Origin: Flavobacteriaceae bacterium
Lineage (GTDB): Bacteria > Bacteroidota > Bacteroidia > Flavobacteriales > Flavobacteriaceae
Assembly (NCBI GenBank): GCA_947459635.1
Contig: CANHEA010000004.1
Coordinates: forward strand, 1-64,000
Reading direction: 5' to 3'
DNA: 64,000 nt
The notes below the pieces were generated by a model. The model had not been told where the DNA came from. It made no database searches and saw only the letters and a list, made by a program, of their open reading frames with translations. Within the stretch, counting starts at the first letter, position 1; every line of letters starts with the position of its first letter. The position numbers and the translations under genes were made by a program. Positions 46,750-55,324 of this stretch are shown piece by piece.

Positions 46750-49170
46750 ATGAAAATCTCGTACAACTGGTTAAAACAATTCATTAAAATCGATTGGAAA
46801 TCTGACGAAACTGCAGCGCTATTAACCGATCTTGGTTTAGAAGTGGAAGTCGTAGAAAAATACCAATCCGTAAAAGGTGGTCTGGAAGGGATTGTCGTTG
46901 GGCATGTTTTGACTTGTGTACAGCATCCTAATGCCGATCGATTGAAAGTAACTACGGTTGATTTGGGAGATGGCACGCCAGTTCAAATTGTATGTGGCGC
47001 CAGCAATGTTGCCGCTGGACAGAAAGTACCTGTTGCCACGATTGGATCGACTTTGTACGATAAAGATGGAAATGCATTCGTCATCAAGAAAGGAAAAATT
47101 CGAGACGAGGAAAGTCACGGAATGATCTGCGCTGAAGACGAAATTGGGCTAGGAACGGGCCATGACGGGATTATGGTGTTAGATGCCAATTTGAAACCTG
47201 GAACTTCTGTCGCCAAAATCTTTAAAGTAGAAAATGACGAAATCTTTGAAATTGGATTAACGCCCAATCGCGCCGATGCGATGAGTCACCTTGGAACTGC
47301 GAGAGATTTGCGTGCGGGACTTATTCAAAGTGGTGTCAACGTGGAGTTGATTACACCTTCTGTAAGTAACTTTAGAATAGACAAGCGTACTTTAAAAATA
47401 GATGTCAAAGTAGAAAACGGCAAATTAGCACCAAGATATTGCGGCGTTACCATTTCAGGAATTACCGTAAAACCGTCACCAGAATGGCTGCAAAACCGTT
47501 TAAAATCGATTGGATTAAATCCAAAAAACAATATCGTTGACGTTACTAATTACGTGCTACACGAATTGGGCCAGCCGCTTCACGCCTTTGATGCGTCGAA
47601 AATTAACGGTAAAATTTTGGTTAAAACATTGACTGCAGGAACGAAATTTACCACGCTGGATGATGTGGAGCGAACGTTGCATGAAGAGGATTTAATGATT
47701 TGCGATGAGAAAGGACCAATGTGTATTGCGGGCGTTTTTGGAGGTAAACACTCTGGTGTTAGCGAAAGCACGACCAACATATTTTTAGAAAGCGCTTATT
47801 TTAATCCGGTAAGTATTCGTAAAACAGCTAAGAGACACGGTTTGAGTACAGATGCTTCGTTTCGTTTTGAGCGCGGCATTGATCCGACAATTACCGAATT
47901 TGCTTTGAAAAGAGCCGCTTTGTTAATTCAAGAAGTGGCTGGAGGCGAAATTACTTCGGATGTGATCGACATTTATCCAAAGAAGATTGAAGATTTCCCT
48001 GTATTTTTGAATTTTGCCAAAACAGCCAAGCTCATTGGACAAGAATTATCTAAAGAAATTATCAAGAAAATTTTGGCGTCGTTGGACATCAAAGTCAATA
48101 GTGTTACCGATGCCGGCTTAGGCTTGACCATTCCTGCGTATCGCGTGGATGTCCAAAGAGAAATTGATGTGATTGAAGAAATCCTGCGTGTGTATGGCTA
48201 TAACAACATCAACTTCACTAAGAAACTCAATGCGACCGTTTCGAACTCAGCACGAACGGAAGATTACAAACTACAAAACATCGTAGGAAATCAACTGAAT
48301 TCGCTGGGCTTTAATGAAATGATGGCGAATTCCTTAACTAGTCCAGAGTATGTTGCGCTCTCTGAAATGCTGCAAACGGAACACAACGTGACGATGTTGA
48401 ATCCGCTGAGCAATGAGTTATCAACAATGCGACAATCTTTATTATTTTCTGGATTAGAAGCTATTTCGTATAACATCAATCGTCGAAATTCAGATCTAAA
48501 ATTATTTGAATTTGGAAAATCGTACCATCGTTTTGAATCGGGTTATGAAGAATTAAAACACCTGACGCTCTTCCTTTCGGGCAATCGAAATGCTGAAAAT
48601 TGGACTGCGGGGCAAACGCCTACTGATTTCTTCCTTTTTAAGGGATATATCGATGCTATTATTTCTAGATTGGGTATCGACAAAATCAAAACTGAACCAC
48701 TACAATCAGACGTTTTTGCAGAAGGATTGACCATGGTAATTGGTGAAGAAAAACTGGTCGAATTTGGAACCGTGAGAAAAAATATTCTGAAACACTTTGA
48801 TATCACACAAGAAGTCTTATTTGCTGATTTTAATTGGAATTTGGTTTTGAAAGTGATCAATACAAAAATCAAGTTTACTGACATTCCGAAATATCCCGAA
48901 GTGCGCAGAGATTTGGCGTTGTTACTCGATGAGAACATTAGTTTTGAAGCAATCTACAAAATTGCAAGACAAAGCGAAAAAACGCTATTAAAAGATATTG
49001 TTTTGTTTGATGTTTACAACGGCAATAACCTCCCAGAAGGTAAAAAATCTTACGCGATTAGTTTTACCATTCAAGACTTTTCTAAGACACTCACCGACGA
49101 ACAAATTGACAAAGTAATGAGTAAACTCCAAAAAAGTTTAACGTCGGAACTTGGTGCTATTTTACGTTAA
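46750..49170 (+). CDS. pheT: Phenylalanine-tRNA ligase beta subunit
   Basis: MKISYNWLKQFI, GLTPNRADAMSHLGTARDL, LFEFGKSY, C-terminal anticodon-binding FDX-ACB domain; ORF opens at 46735 but MKISYNWLK starts at 46750. Confidence 0.97.
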   Translation: MKISYNWLKQFIKIDWKSDETAALLTDLGLEVEVVEKYQSVKGGLEGIVVGHVLTCVQHPNADRLKVTTVDLGDGTPVQIVCGASNVAAGQKVPVATIGSTLYDKDGNAFVIKKGKIRDEESHGMICAEDEIGLGTGHDGIMVLDANLKPGTSVAKIFKVENDEIFEIGLTPNRADAMSHLGTARDLRAGLIQSGVNVELITPSVSNFRIDKRTLKIDVKVENGKLAPRYCGVTISGITVKPSPEWLQNRLKSIGLNPKNNIVDVTNYVLHELGQPLHAFDASKINGKILVKTLTAGTKFTTLDDVERTLHEEDLMICDEKGPMCIAGVFGGKHSGVSESTTNIFLESAYFNPVSIRKTAKRHGLSTDASFRFERGIDPTITEFALKRAALLIQEVAGGEITSDVIDIYPKKIEDFPVFLNFAKTAKLIGQELSKEIIKKILASLDIKVNSVTDAGLGLTIPAYRVDVQREIDVIEEILRVYGYNNINFTKKLNATVSNSARTEDYKLQNIVGNQLNSLGFNEMMANSLTSPEYVALSEMLQTEHNVTMLNPLSNELSTMRQSLLFSGLEAISYNINRRNSDLKLFEFGKSYHRFESGYEELKHLTLFLSGNRNAENWTAGQTPTDFFLFKGYIDAIISRLGIDKIKTEPLQSDVFAEGLTMVIGEEKLVEFGTVRKNILKHFDITQEVLFADFNWNLVLKVINTKIKFTDIPKYPEVRRDLALLLDENISFEAIYKIARQSEKTLLKDIVLFDVYNGNNLPEGKKSYAISFTIQDFSKTLTDEQIDKVMSKLQKSLTSELGAILR

Positions 49171-49218
49171 TATTGGGTATATTTGTAACTAGAATTCTAA
49201 CTTTAAAATGATATAAAA

Positions 49219-49608
49219 ATGAAAATGAAATCTTTAGCAATTGTGCTTTTTCTTTTTGCTGTAAACACGATTAGCGCACAATCTACATTTGACAAATGGC
49301 CAGCCATTAAGGAGTTTCACGAAGTGATGTCTCAAACTTTCCACCCTTCAGAAGAAGGTAATTTAGATCCAATTAAAACGCGTTCGGAAGAATTAATGAA
49401 TAAAGCTGCAGTGCTTTTGAAATCGGATATTCCAGCTGAATTTAAAACTGCGGCGGTGTTAGCTTCTGCTGAAAAATTACAATTAAAAAGCAAATCTTTG
49501 CATAAATTAGTGCAGTCAAAAGGTGCGGATGCCGATATTAAAAAATCGTTGGCGGAACTTCATGATGTTTTTCATGAAATAGTGGGACTTTGCGCCGAGA
49601 AGAAATAA
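49219..49608 (+). CDS. Small secreted/periplasmic protein of unknown function
   Basis: 129-aa ORF with signal peptide (LAIVLFLFAVNTISAQ). Confidence 0.7.
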   Translation: MKMKSLAIVLFLFAVNTISAQSTFDKWPAIKEFHEVMSQTFHPSEEGNLDPIKTRSEELMNKAAVLLKSDIPAEFKTAAVLASAEKLQLKSKSLHKLVQSKGADADIKKSLAELHDVFHEIVGLCAEKK

Positions 49609-49650
49609 GGAAACTACTATAAAAACATAAAAGTGGTTTTTTTAAGAATT

Positions 49651-49709
49651 GGCCACGAATTGACGAATTTTTGAAAATTTATTCGTGAATTCGTGGCTTA
49701 TTTTTTTTT
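49651..49709 (+). terminator. GCCACGAATTNACGAAT inverted-repeat hairpin followed by T-tract
   Basis: ggccacgaattgacgaat ttttgaaaattt attcgtgaattcgtggct tatttttttttc. Confidence 0.8.
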
Positions 49710-49711
49710 CA

Positions 49712-49750
49712 ACAAATCGTAAATCTAAAATCCTAAATCTAAAATTAAAC
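49712..49750. repeat. Period-7 AAATCNN micro-repeat tract
   Basis: aacaaatcgtaaatctaaaatcctaaatctaaaattaaac. Confidence 0.85.
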
Positions 49751-49782
49751 TTTACATTTGGGCTTTCAAAAATTAAGTTATT

Positions 49783-50331
49783 ATGGTTTATAAATTCAGA
49801 GTAATTCTCGACACTGAAGAAGATATTTTTAGAGACATTGCCATTCTTGAAGACGATACTTTAGAGGATTTACACAATGCAATTGTAAATGCTTTTGATT
49901 TTGACGGATTGGAATTGGCGTCATTTTACACCTGTGACAACCAATGGAATCAAGACGAAGAAATTCCCCTTTTTGATACGGGAGACGTTGCTGGTGAAAT
50001 GAAAACGATGGCTGATTATCCTTTGTCTTCAATTCTAGATAAAGAACATACCAAAATTATTTACGTGTATGATTTTCTGAACATGTGGACGTTTTTGGTC
50101 GAATTGGCAGCGATTGAAGAAATTGAAGTCGGAGAAACCTATCCAAGTACCTTATTTTCTCATGGCATCATGCCAATGGACGCAGGTGACAAATCGTTTG
50201 AAGCAGATATGACCGATGACATCTATGGTGAATTTGAAGATGATTTAGACGAAGACGACCTCGACATGTTTGACGATAACGAAGGCGGCGAAAGTTTTGA
50301 GGATTACGGATTTGAGGAGAATTGGAATTAA
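49783..50331 (+). CDS. pRiA4b ORF-3-like / IS1096 passenger TnpR-like domain protein with acidic tail
   Basis: YKFRVILDTEEDIFRDIAILEDDTLEDLHNAIVNAFDFDGLELASFYTCDNQW; C-terminal DDLDEDDLDMFDDNEGGESFEDYG. Confidence 0.75.
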   Translation: MVYKFRVILDTEEDIFRDIAILEDDTLEDLHNAIVNAFDFDGLELASFYTCDNQWNQDEEIPLFDTGDVAGEMKTMADYPLSSILDKEHTKIIYVYDFLNMWTFLVELAAIEEIEVGETYPSTLFSHGIMPMDAGDKSFEADMTDDIYGEFEDDLDEDDLDMFDDNEGGESFEDYGFEENWN

Positions 50332-50347
50332 AAAGTGCCTGAGAAAC

Positions 50348-50370
50348 TGAGTTGCTGAGTTGCTGAGTTT
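50348..50370. repeat. Left arm of a perfect 23-bp inverted repeat flanking the four-helix-bundle ORF
   Basis: tgagttgctgagttgctgagttt, exact reverse complement of 50786-50808. Confidence 0.95.
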
Positions 50371-50408
50371 TTTGGTTATATTTGAGTTTAATTTTAAATA
50401 TACGCCAA

Positions 50409-50768
50409 ATGAAAACTTTCCGAAATTTGCTGATCTGGCAAAAATCAATGATTTTAGTAACCAGTAACTATCAACTAACACAAAAATTCCCTAAAGAAGA
50501 AATCTTTGGATTGACTTCCCAAATTAGAAGATGTTCAGTTTCCATTCCGAGTAATATTGCTGAAGGATATGGAAGGCAAAGCAACAAAGAATTTGCTAGA
50601 TTTTTGAATATTGCTGTCAGCTCTTTATTTGAATATCAAACCCAAATTGAAATTGCAAAAAATATAAATTACATAAACGAAGAAGAATTTAACCAATTAT
50701 ATGAGAAAAGTAGGGAATTAGAAGCGATGATTATCTCCTTTACCAAAAAAGTGAATTCGGTAAACTAG
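50409..50768 (+). CDS. Four-helix-bundle protein (S23 / 23S rRNA intervening-sequence protein family)
   Basis: FRNLLIWQKSMILVTSNYQLTQKFPKEEIFGLTSQIRRCSVSIPSNIAEGYGRQSNKEFARFLNIAVSSLFEYQTQI; start at MKTFRN within ORF 50382..50768. Confidence 0.92.
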   Translation: MKTFRNLLIWQKSMILVTSNYQLTQKFPKEEIFGLTSQIRRCSVSIPSNIAEGYGRQSNKEFARFLNIAVSSLFEYQTQIEIAKNINYINEEEFNQLYEKSRELEAMIISFTKKVNSVN

Positions 50769-50785
50769 AAAACTCAGAAACTCAG

Positions 50786-50808
50786 AAACTCAGCAACTCA
50801 GCAACTCA
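50786..50808. repeat. Right arm of the 23-bp inverted repeat, ending 3 nt before the next ATG
   Basis: aaactcagcaactcagcaactca. Confidence 0.95.
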
Positions 50809-50811
50809 AAA

Positions 50812-51870
50812 ATGATCAACTTATACAATACCCACATCGAAAACCTTTCTATTCACAGAGTGGGAAATAAAAGCCGAAACGAAGCAATTTTTCTATCTGA
50901 CCAACCCTACAATTTGAACGATGAGATTGTACCCTTGCTCAAAGAATATTTTCTAAAACCATTTCGAGAAAAAGAAGAAAACTATTTTCAATTTGCGCAT
51001 GAAGTCGACTTGGATTACAATGACATGTATAAACTTGTAAGTGAAGTTTTCGACAATCCGAGCAGCATTCATGATGTTTCTAAAAAAATCACGAAACATT
51101 TGTTCGAGCAGTCCAATCATCCGCACATCAAGAATGGTGAAGTGTATGTAACGTATTTGACTAACTTGAATATCGACAATACTATAGTGGATGCTGTGGG
51201 CATTTTTAAAAGTGAAATACAATCAGATTTCATGCAATTTGAGGAGAAAGGCAGCACACTGGAAATGATTTTGCAACAAGGCATCAACCTCAACAAATTA
51301 GACAAAGGTTGCCTGATTTTCAACCACAAAAAAGAAGAAGGTTTCAAAATATTGTCTGTAGATAGCAACAGATACGACGCTCGTTATTGGCTAGAACATT
51401 TTCTTTCGGTTGATGCTTTTGAAGATGAAAATTTTATCACCAAAAAGTACCTAAAATTCTGTCAAGGCTTCGCCAAAGACGTTGTTTTTCCAGCGGAAGA
51501 CAAGAAAGAAGAAGTAATGTTTATGAATCGATCGGTGAATTATTTTGCCAAAAACGATCAATTTGAAGAAACTAATTTTTTGAATGAAGTTTTAGACAAT
51601 CCCGATTTAATTCCTGAGTTCAAGAACTATAAAGTAGACAAAGGAGAAAAATATTCTATTGAAGACGTTACTACTTTCCCAATTGCCAATGCTGCGGTTT
51701 CTGATGCGCGAAAATCTATTAAGAATGTGATCAATTTGGATACACATATTCAAATAAAAATGGACTTTATCAATCCAGAAAGCGCGGAGAAATACGTAGA
51801 AAAAGGCTGGGATGAAGAAAAGCAAATGTATTATTATTTGGTGTATTTCAATAAAGAACAAAAGAGTTAA
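50812..51870 (+). CDS. Nucleoid-associated protein, 37-kDa NdpA/YejK-like family
   Basis: IENLSIHRVGNKSRNEAIFLSDQPYNL, NHPHIKNGEVYVTYLTNLNIDNTIVDAVGIFKSE. Confidence 0.85.
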   Translation: MINLYNTHIENLSIHRVGNKSRNEAIFLSDQPYNLNDEIVPLLKEYFLKPFREKEENYFQFAHEVDLDYNDMYKLVSEVFDNPSSIHDVSKKITKHLFEQSNHPHIKNGEVYVTYLTNLNIDNTIVDAVGIFKSEIQSDFMQFEEKGSTLEMILQQGINLNKLDKGCLIFNHKKEEGFKILSVDSNRYDARYWLEHFLSVDAFEDENFITKKYLKFCQGFAKDVVFPAEDKKEEVMFMNRSVNYFAKNDQFEETNFLNEVLDNPDLIPEFKNYKVDKGEKYSIEDVTTFPIANAAVSDARKSIKNVINLDTHIQIKMDFINPESAEKYVEKGWDEEKQMYYYLVYFNKEQKS

Positions 51871-51891
51871 GTTGTTAATTTATAACAAAGT

Positions 51892-51932
51892 AAATCCTCA
51901 ACGCTAATGCTATTGGGGATTTTTTTTTTATA
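51892..51932 (+). terminator. Probable terminator
   Basis: AAATCCTCAAcgctaatgctaTTGGGGATTTTTTTTT (one mismatch). Confidence 0.7.
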
Positions 51933-51960
51933 TTTGATACTGACCAAAATTTGATTTGAC

Positions 51961-53076
51961 ATGAAAAAAATATATTGCTTTGGATTGATTTTGTTTACTG
52001 TAGCGCTCAGCAGTCAAAAGTTATTTATAACAAAGTCTGTCAATGACAATTCAAATTTGAGTAGTTATTTTTCCAAAATAAATACGACAGACGGCAGTAT
52101 TATGGCTGATTTTCCAATAACTGCAGATGGCTCTTCGAGCGTTCTTCCAAGGGGTCCTGTATACGGAAGCCAGACTAATTCTATTTATTCTTTTAAAGGA
52201 ACTCGGATATTTAGCTACAATGCGGACAACTTTCTCGAATATGCGTCCATAGGTGGTTCGGTAGATTTTCTTTACCCCTATGATCAAATAATATTTGTTA
52301 AAAATCGTCTTTTTGCCATGCGGTCATACAATACCAATGGATTTAATTACGAATTAACCCTTTTTGAGCTCAATAAAGACGATGGCTCAGTAATATATAC
52401 GCATACATGGACAGTTGTAGTCGGCACTAATGGTTGGGGCTCCTCCTTTTCACCAATAACCAATGAAATATTTATTGTATTTGGAAACAATCTTTCAAAA
52501 TACAACATTATCACCCAAGAATTAAATGTTTTTACCTTGCCAGGTGCGAATTTCTCTACATCTTATCCCGGAGTAATTGCTGCACAAGGTCGACTTTTCG
52601 CGCGAAAGAAAGATTTTGCGAATGGTCAATCGAATAATTATCTGGTAGAAATTGACCGACAAACAGGCGCGGTAATGGAGACAAATACATTAAATCCAGC
52701 TATTGGAAACCTTTACTATCCTGGAAGCCAACTAGTATTCCTGAAAGAAACAAAGGAGATTGCTTGTTTATACTACGGAAGTCCTTCTTTTCCAAATGAA
52801 AATATCATTGTGAAATATAATATTGATACCAGTGTTGAAACATTACTACATCTACCTACTGAGATTGCAACTTCTACATTAACAGAAAATTACGCCTCTT
52901 TGGTTTCCGTTGATTCAGAAGAATTAGCACTAGATGAGTTTGTGCAAAATTCTAATTCGAAAATCTCAGCGGTCTATAATTTGCTTGGTCAAAGTGTTCC
53001 AATCGATACCTACAACCAAATCTTGATTGTTGAATATGAAAATGGAGCAAGAGAAAAAATATTTAATTCAAAATAA
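51961..53076 (+). CDS. Secreted beta-propeller-like protein with short T9SS-like C-terminus
   Basis: Signal peptide; C-terminus ISAVYNLLGQSVPIDTYNQILIVEYENGAREKIFNSK. Confidence 0.65.
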   Translation: MKKIYCFGLILFTVALSSQKLFITKSVNDNSNLSSYFSKINTTDGSIMADFPITADGSSSVLPRGPVYGSQTNSIYSFKGTRIFSYNADNFLEYASIGGSVDFLYPYDQIIFVKNRLFAMRSYNTNGFNYELTLFELNKDDGSVIYTHTWTVVVGTNGWGSSFSPITNEIFIVFGNNLSKYNIITQELNVFTLPGANFSTSYPGVIAAQGRLFARKKDFANGQSNNYLVEIDRQTGAVMETNTLNPAIGNLYYPGSQLVFLKETKEIACLYYGSPSFPNENIIVKYNIDTSVETLLHLPTEIATSTLTENYASLVSVDSEELALDEFVQNSNSKISAVYNLLGQSVPIDTYNQILIVEYENGAREKIFNSK

Positions 53077-53246
53077 TAAAATGCAGCATAAGGCAAGTAG
53101 CCTATTCTTAGCTTCGATTAAGATTCTTCATGTTGTTTTTGTAAGTAATTAATTATTTTTTTACTCTATTAATGTATTTTAACGACATAAGTTGCTTTTA
53201 ATCTGCATTTTATATAGGTTTGACGTTTGAAATAATTTCACGTCAA

Positions 53247-53486
53247 ATGAAAAGCACATTCCTCATACCGGTTTATCTTGTAGGCAAAATTGGCTGCCAT
53301 TTGGCGGGACACCGCTTTGTTACAACACGATCTGTAACGAAATATTTCAAAGAGTACCGATGCAAGAATTGTGGTTTAGAATTGACCAATGATGAAAACG
53401 GGAAAAAAGTATCTCTAACGCCTTCCCACCGTGAAATTAATGAAACGCTCAGTCAATTTTACCAAAAACGCCAAAATGCAGGATAG
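53247..53486 (+). CDS. Small CxxC protein of unknown function (zinc-ribbon-like)
   Basis: MKSTFLIPVYLVGKIGCHLAGHRFVTTRSVTKYFKEYRCKNCGLELTNDENGKK; start chosen within ORF 53220..53486. Confidence 0.6.
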   Translation: MKSTFLIPVYLVGKIGCHLAGHRFVTTRSVTKYFKEYRCKNCGLELTNDENGKKVSLTPSHREINETLSQFYQKRQNAG

Positions 53487-53552
53487 CTAAATTTTATCAG
53501 TAACTTTTCCTTAACTTGTTCGACCTATTCCCAATCTAAAAAAACGAACACT

Positions 53553-54455
53553 TTGGAAACGATCCTTTCAATTGAAAATCTAAACAAGCGTTTTGGACCA
53601 ATTCACGCGGTCAAGAACGTTTCCCTCGAAATAAAAAAAGGCAATGTATATGGAATTTTGGGTCCAAATGGATCCGGAAAATCAACAACTTTAGGAATTG
53701 TTTTGAATGTAGTCAACAAAACTTCAGGAGACTACAGTTGGTTCGGCGGAACGATGCAAACCCATGAAGCGTTGAAAAAAGTAGGAGCTATTATCGAGCG
53801 TCCGAATTTCTATCCCTACATGACTGCCCGTGAAAATCTGGAATTGGTTTGTAAGATTAAAGGCATTGCCTATACGAAAGTGCGCGAAAAGCTAGAATTG
53901 GTTGGGCTAATGGATCGTGAAAATAGCAAGTTCAGTACCTTTTCTTTGGGAATGAAACAGCGACTTGCCATTGCCTCTGCCCTTCTCAATGATCCTGAAA
54001 TTTTAATTTTAGACGAGCCAACCAACGGATTAGATCCTCAAGGAATTCATCAAATTAGAGACATCATCAAATTAATCGCATCCCAAGGCACAACCATTTT
54101 GTTAGCTTCTCATTTGTTGGATGAAGTAGAAAAGGTTTGCTCACACGTTTTGATTCTTCGAAAAGGCGAAGTGCTTTATTCGGGAAGTGTTGATGCGATG
54201 ACGTCCAACGAAGGCTTTTTTGAATTGCAAAGCGATGATAATCATCAATTGATGGTATTTCTTTCTGCCTTTGAGGGCATTGATAAACTTTCGGAAGAAA
54301 ATGGAAAAGTCTATGCCTATTTGAAGAAACCTATCGAATCTAAAGAATTGAATCGTTTCCTTTTTGAAAAGGGCTTAGTGCTAAGTCATTTGGTTAAGCG
54401 TAAACATAGTTTAGAAGAGCAATTTCTTCAACTCACTAGCAAATCCCAAATCTAA
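53553..54455 (+). CDS. ABC transporter ATP-binding protein, TTG start
   Basis: GILGPNGSGKSTTLG Walker A, FSLGMKQRLAIASALL signature, ILILDEPTNGLDP Walker B. Confidence 0.95.
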   Translation: METILSIENLNKRFGPIHAVKNVSLEIKKGNVYGILGPNGSGKSTTLGIVLNVVNKTSGDYSWFGGTMQTHEALKKVGAIIERPNFYPYMTARENLELVCKIKGIAYTKVREKLELVGLMDRENSKFSTFSLGMKQRLAIASALLNDPEILILDEPTNGLDPQGIHQIRDIIKLIASQGTTILLASHLLDEVEKVCSHVLILRKGEVLYSGSVDAMTSNEGFFELQSDDNHQLMVFLSAFEGIDKLSEENGKVYAYLKKPIESKELNRFLFEKGLVLSHLVKRKHSLEEQFLQLTSKSQI

Positions 54456-54470
54456 AATCGTAAAATCCAC
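54439..54470. repeat. Period-7-like AAATCNN tract spanning the ATPase stop and ending at the permease ATG
   Basis: gcaaatcccaaatctaaaatcgtaaaatccactATG. Confidence 0.75.
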
Positions 54471-54471
54471 T

Positions 54472-55308
54472 ATGAAAAGATTACTCGCCATCGAATTGCA
54501 AAAAATATGGAAAAACAAAGCCAGTCGTGTTTTGACGCTTGCCTATTTTATCATCTTGTCATTTATTGCGCTTATTGCTTCAGTCAAATTTAATATAGGA
54601 AGTTTTCAATTGAGAATCGCCGACGAAGGCATTTTTAATTTTCCATATATCTGGCATTTCAATACCTATATCGCTGCTATTTTGAAGTTCTTTTTGGCTA
54701 TCGTAATTGTCTCGATGATGGCAAACGAATACAGTTATGGGACCTTAAAGCAAAATCTGATTGACGGCTTGAGTAAGAAAGAATTTGTATTGTCTAAATT
54801 CCTAACGGTTTTTGTCTTTGCCGCAAGTTCTACCATTTTTGTGTTCATTATGTCATTAATACTTGGCCTATGCTTTTCTTCTTACACTGAAATTGGTATT
54901 ATTTTCTCAGAATTGGAGTACTTAGTCGCCTATTTCGTAAAACTTTTAGGCTTCTTCTCCTTCTGCTTGTTCTTGGGCATCTTGGTTAAGCGTTCTGCTT
55001 TTGCCTTGGGTTTTTTACTATTATGGAGCATTTTGGAAGGAATTGCTCGGGGAATACTAACATTCAAGGTCTTTCCAGAGGGTAACACAGCCTCCTATAT
55101 TACAATGCTTTTCCCTTTAGAATCGATGTCGAATTTGATTGTCGAACCATTCTCAAGATTGTCTTTTGTAAAAACCATCGGTACGCAAATCGGTGTAACG
55201 CAGATCAAAGACTACAGCGTTCATTGGTACGGAATCTTAATCGTTTTGGCGTGGACCTATTTGTTTATGTTATTCTCCTATAAATTACTGCAAAAAAGAG
55301 ATTTATAG
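54472..55308 (+). CDS. ABC-2 type transporter permease
   Basis: Multiple hydrophobic helices; LAIELQKIWKNKASRVLTL, VSMMANEYSYGTLKQNLIDGLSKKEFV; follows the ATPase. Confidence 0.92.
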   Translation: MKRLLAIELQKIWKNKASRVLTLAYFIILSFIALIASVKFNIGSFQLRIADEGIFNFPYIWHFNTYIAAILKFFLAIVIVSMMANEYSYGTLKQNLIDGLSKKEFVLSKFLTVFVFAASSTIFVFIMSLILGLCFSSYTEIGIIFSELEYLVAYFVKLLGFFSFCLFLGILVKRSAFALGFLLLWSILEGIARGILTFKVFPEGNTASYITMLFPLESMSNLIVEPFSRLSFVKTIGTQIGVTQIKDYSVHWYGILIVLAWTYLFMLFSYKLLQKRDL

Positions 55309-55324
55309 TATCTTTGCCGATGCT

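Noticed and set aside
49783-50331. Transposon remnant based on the IS1096 TnpR-like name
   Set aside because: No transposase, terminal repeats or target duplications; domain name alone is insufficient.
50340-50811. CRISPR array or diversity-generating retroelement
   Set aside because: Repeat period is 7-8 nt without spacers; no Cas genes, reverse transcriptase or template repeat, although the four-helix fold resembles Avd.
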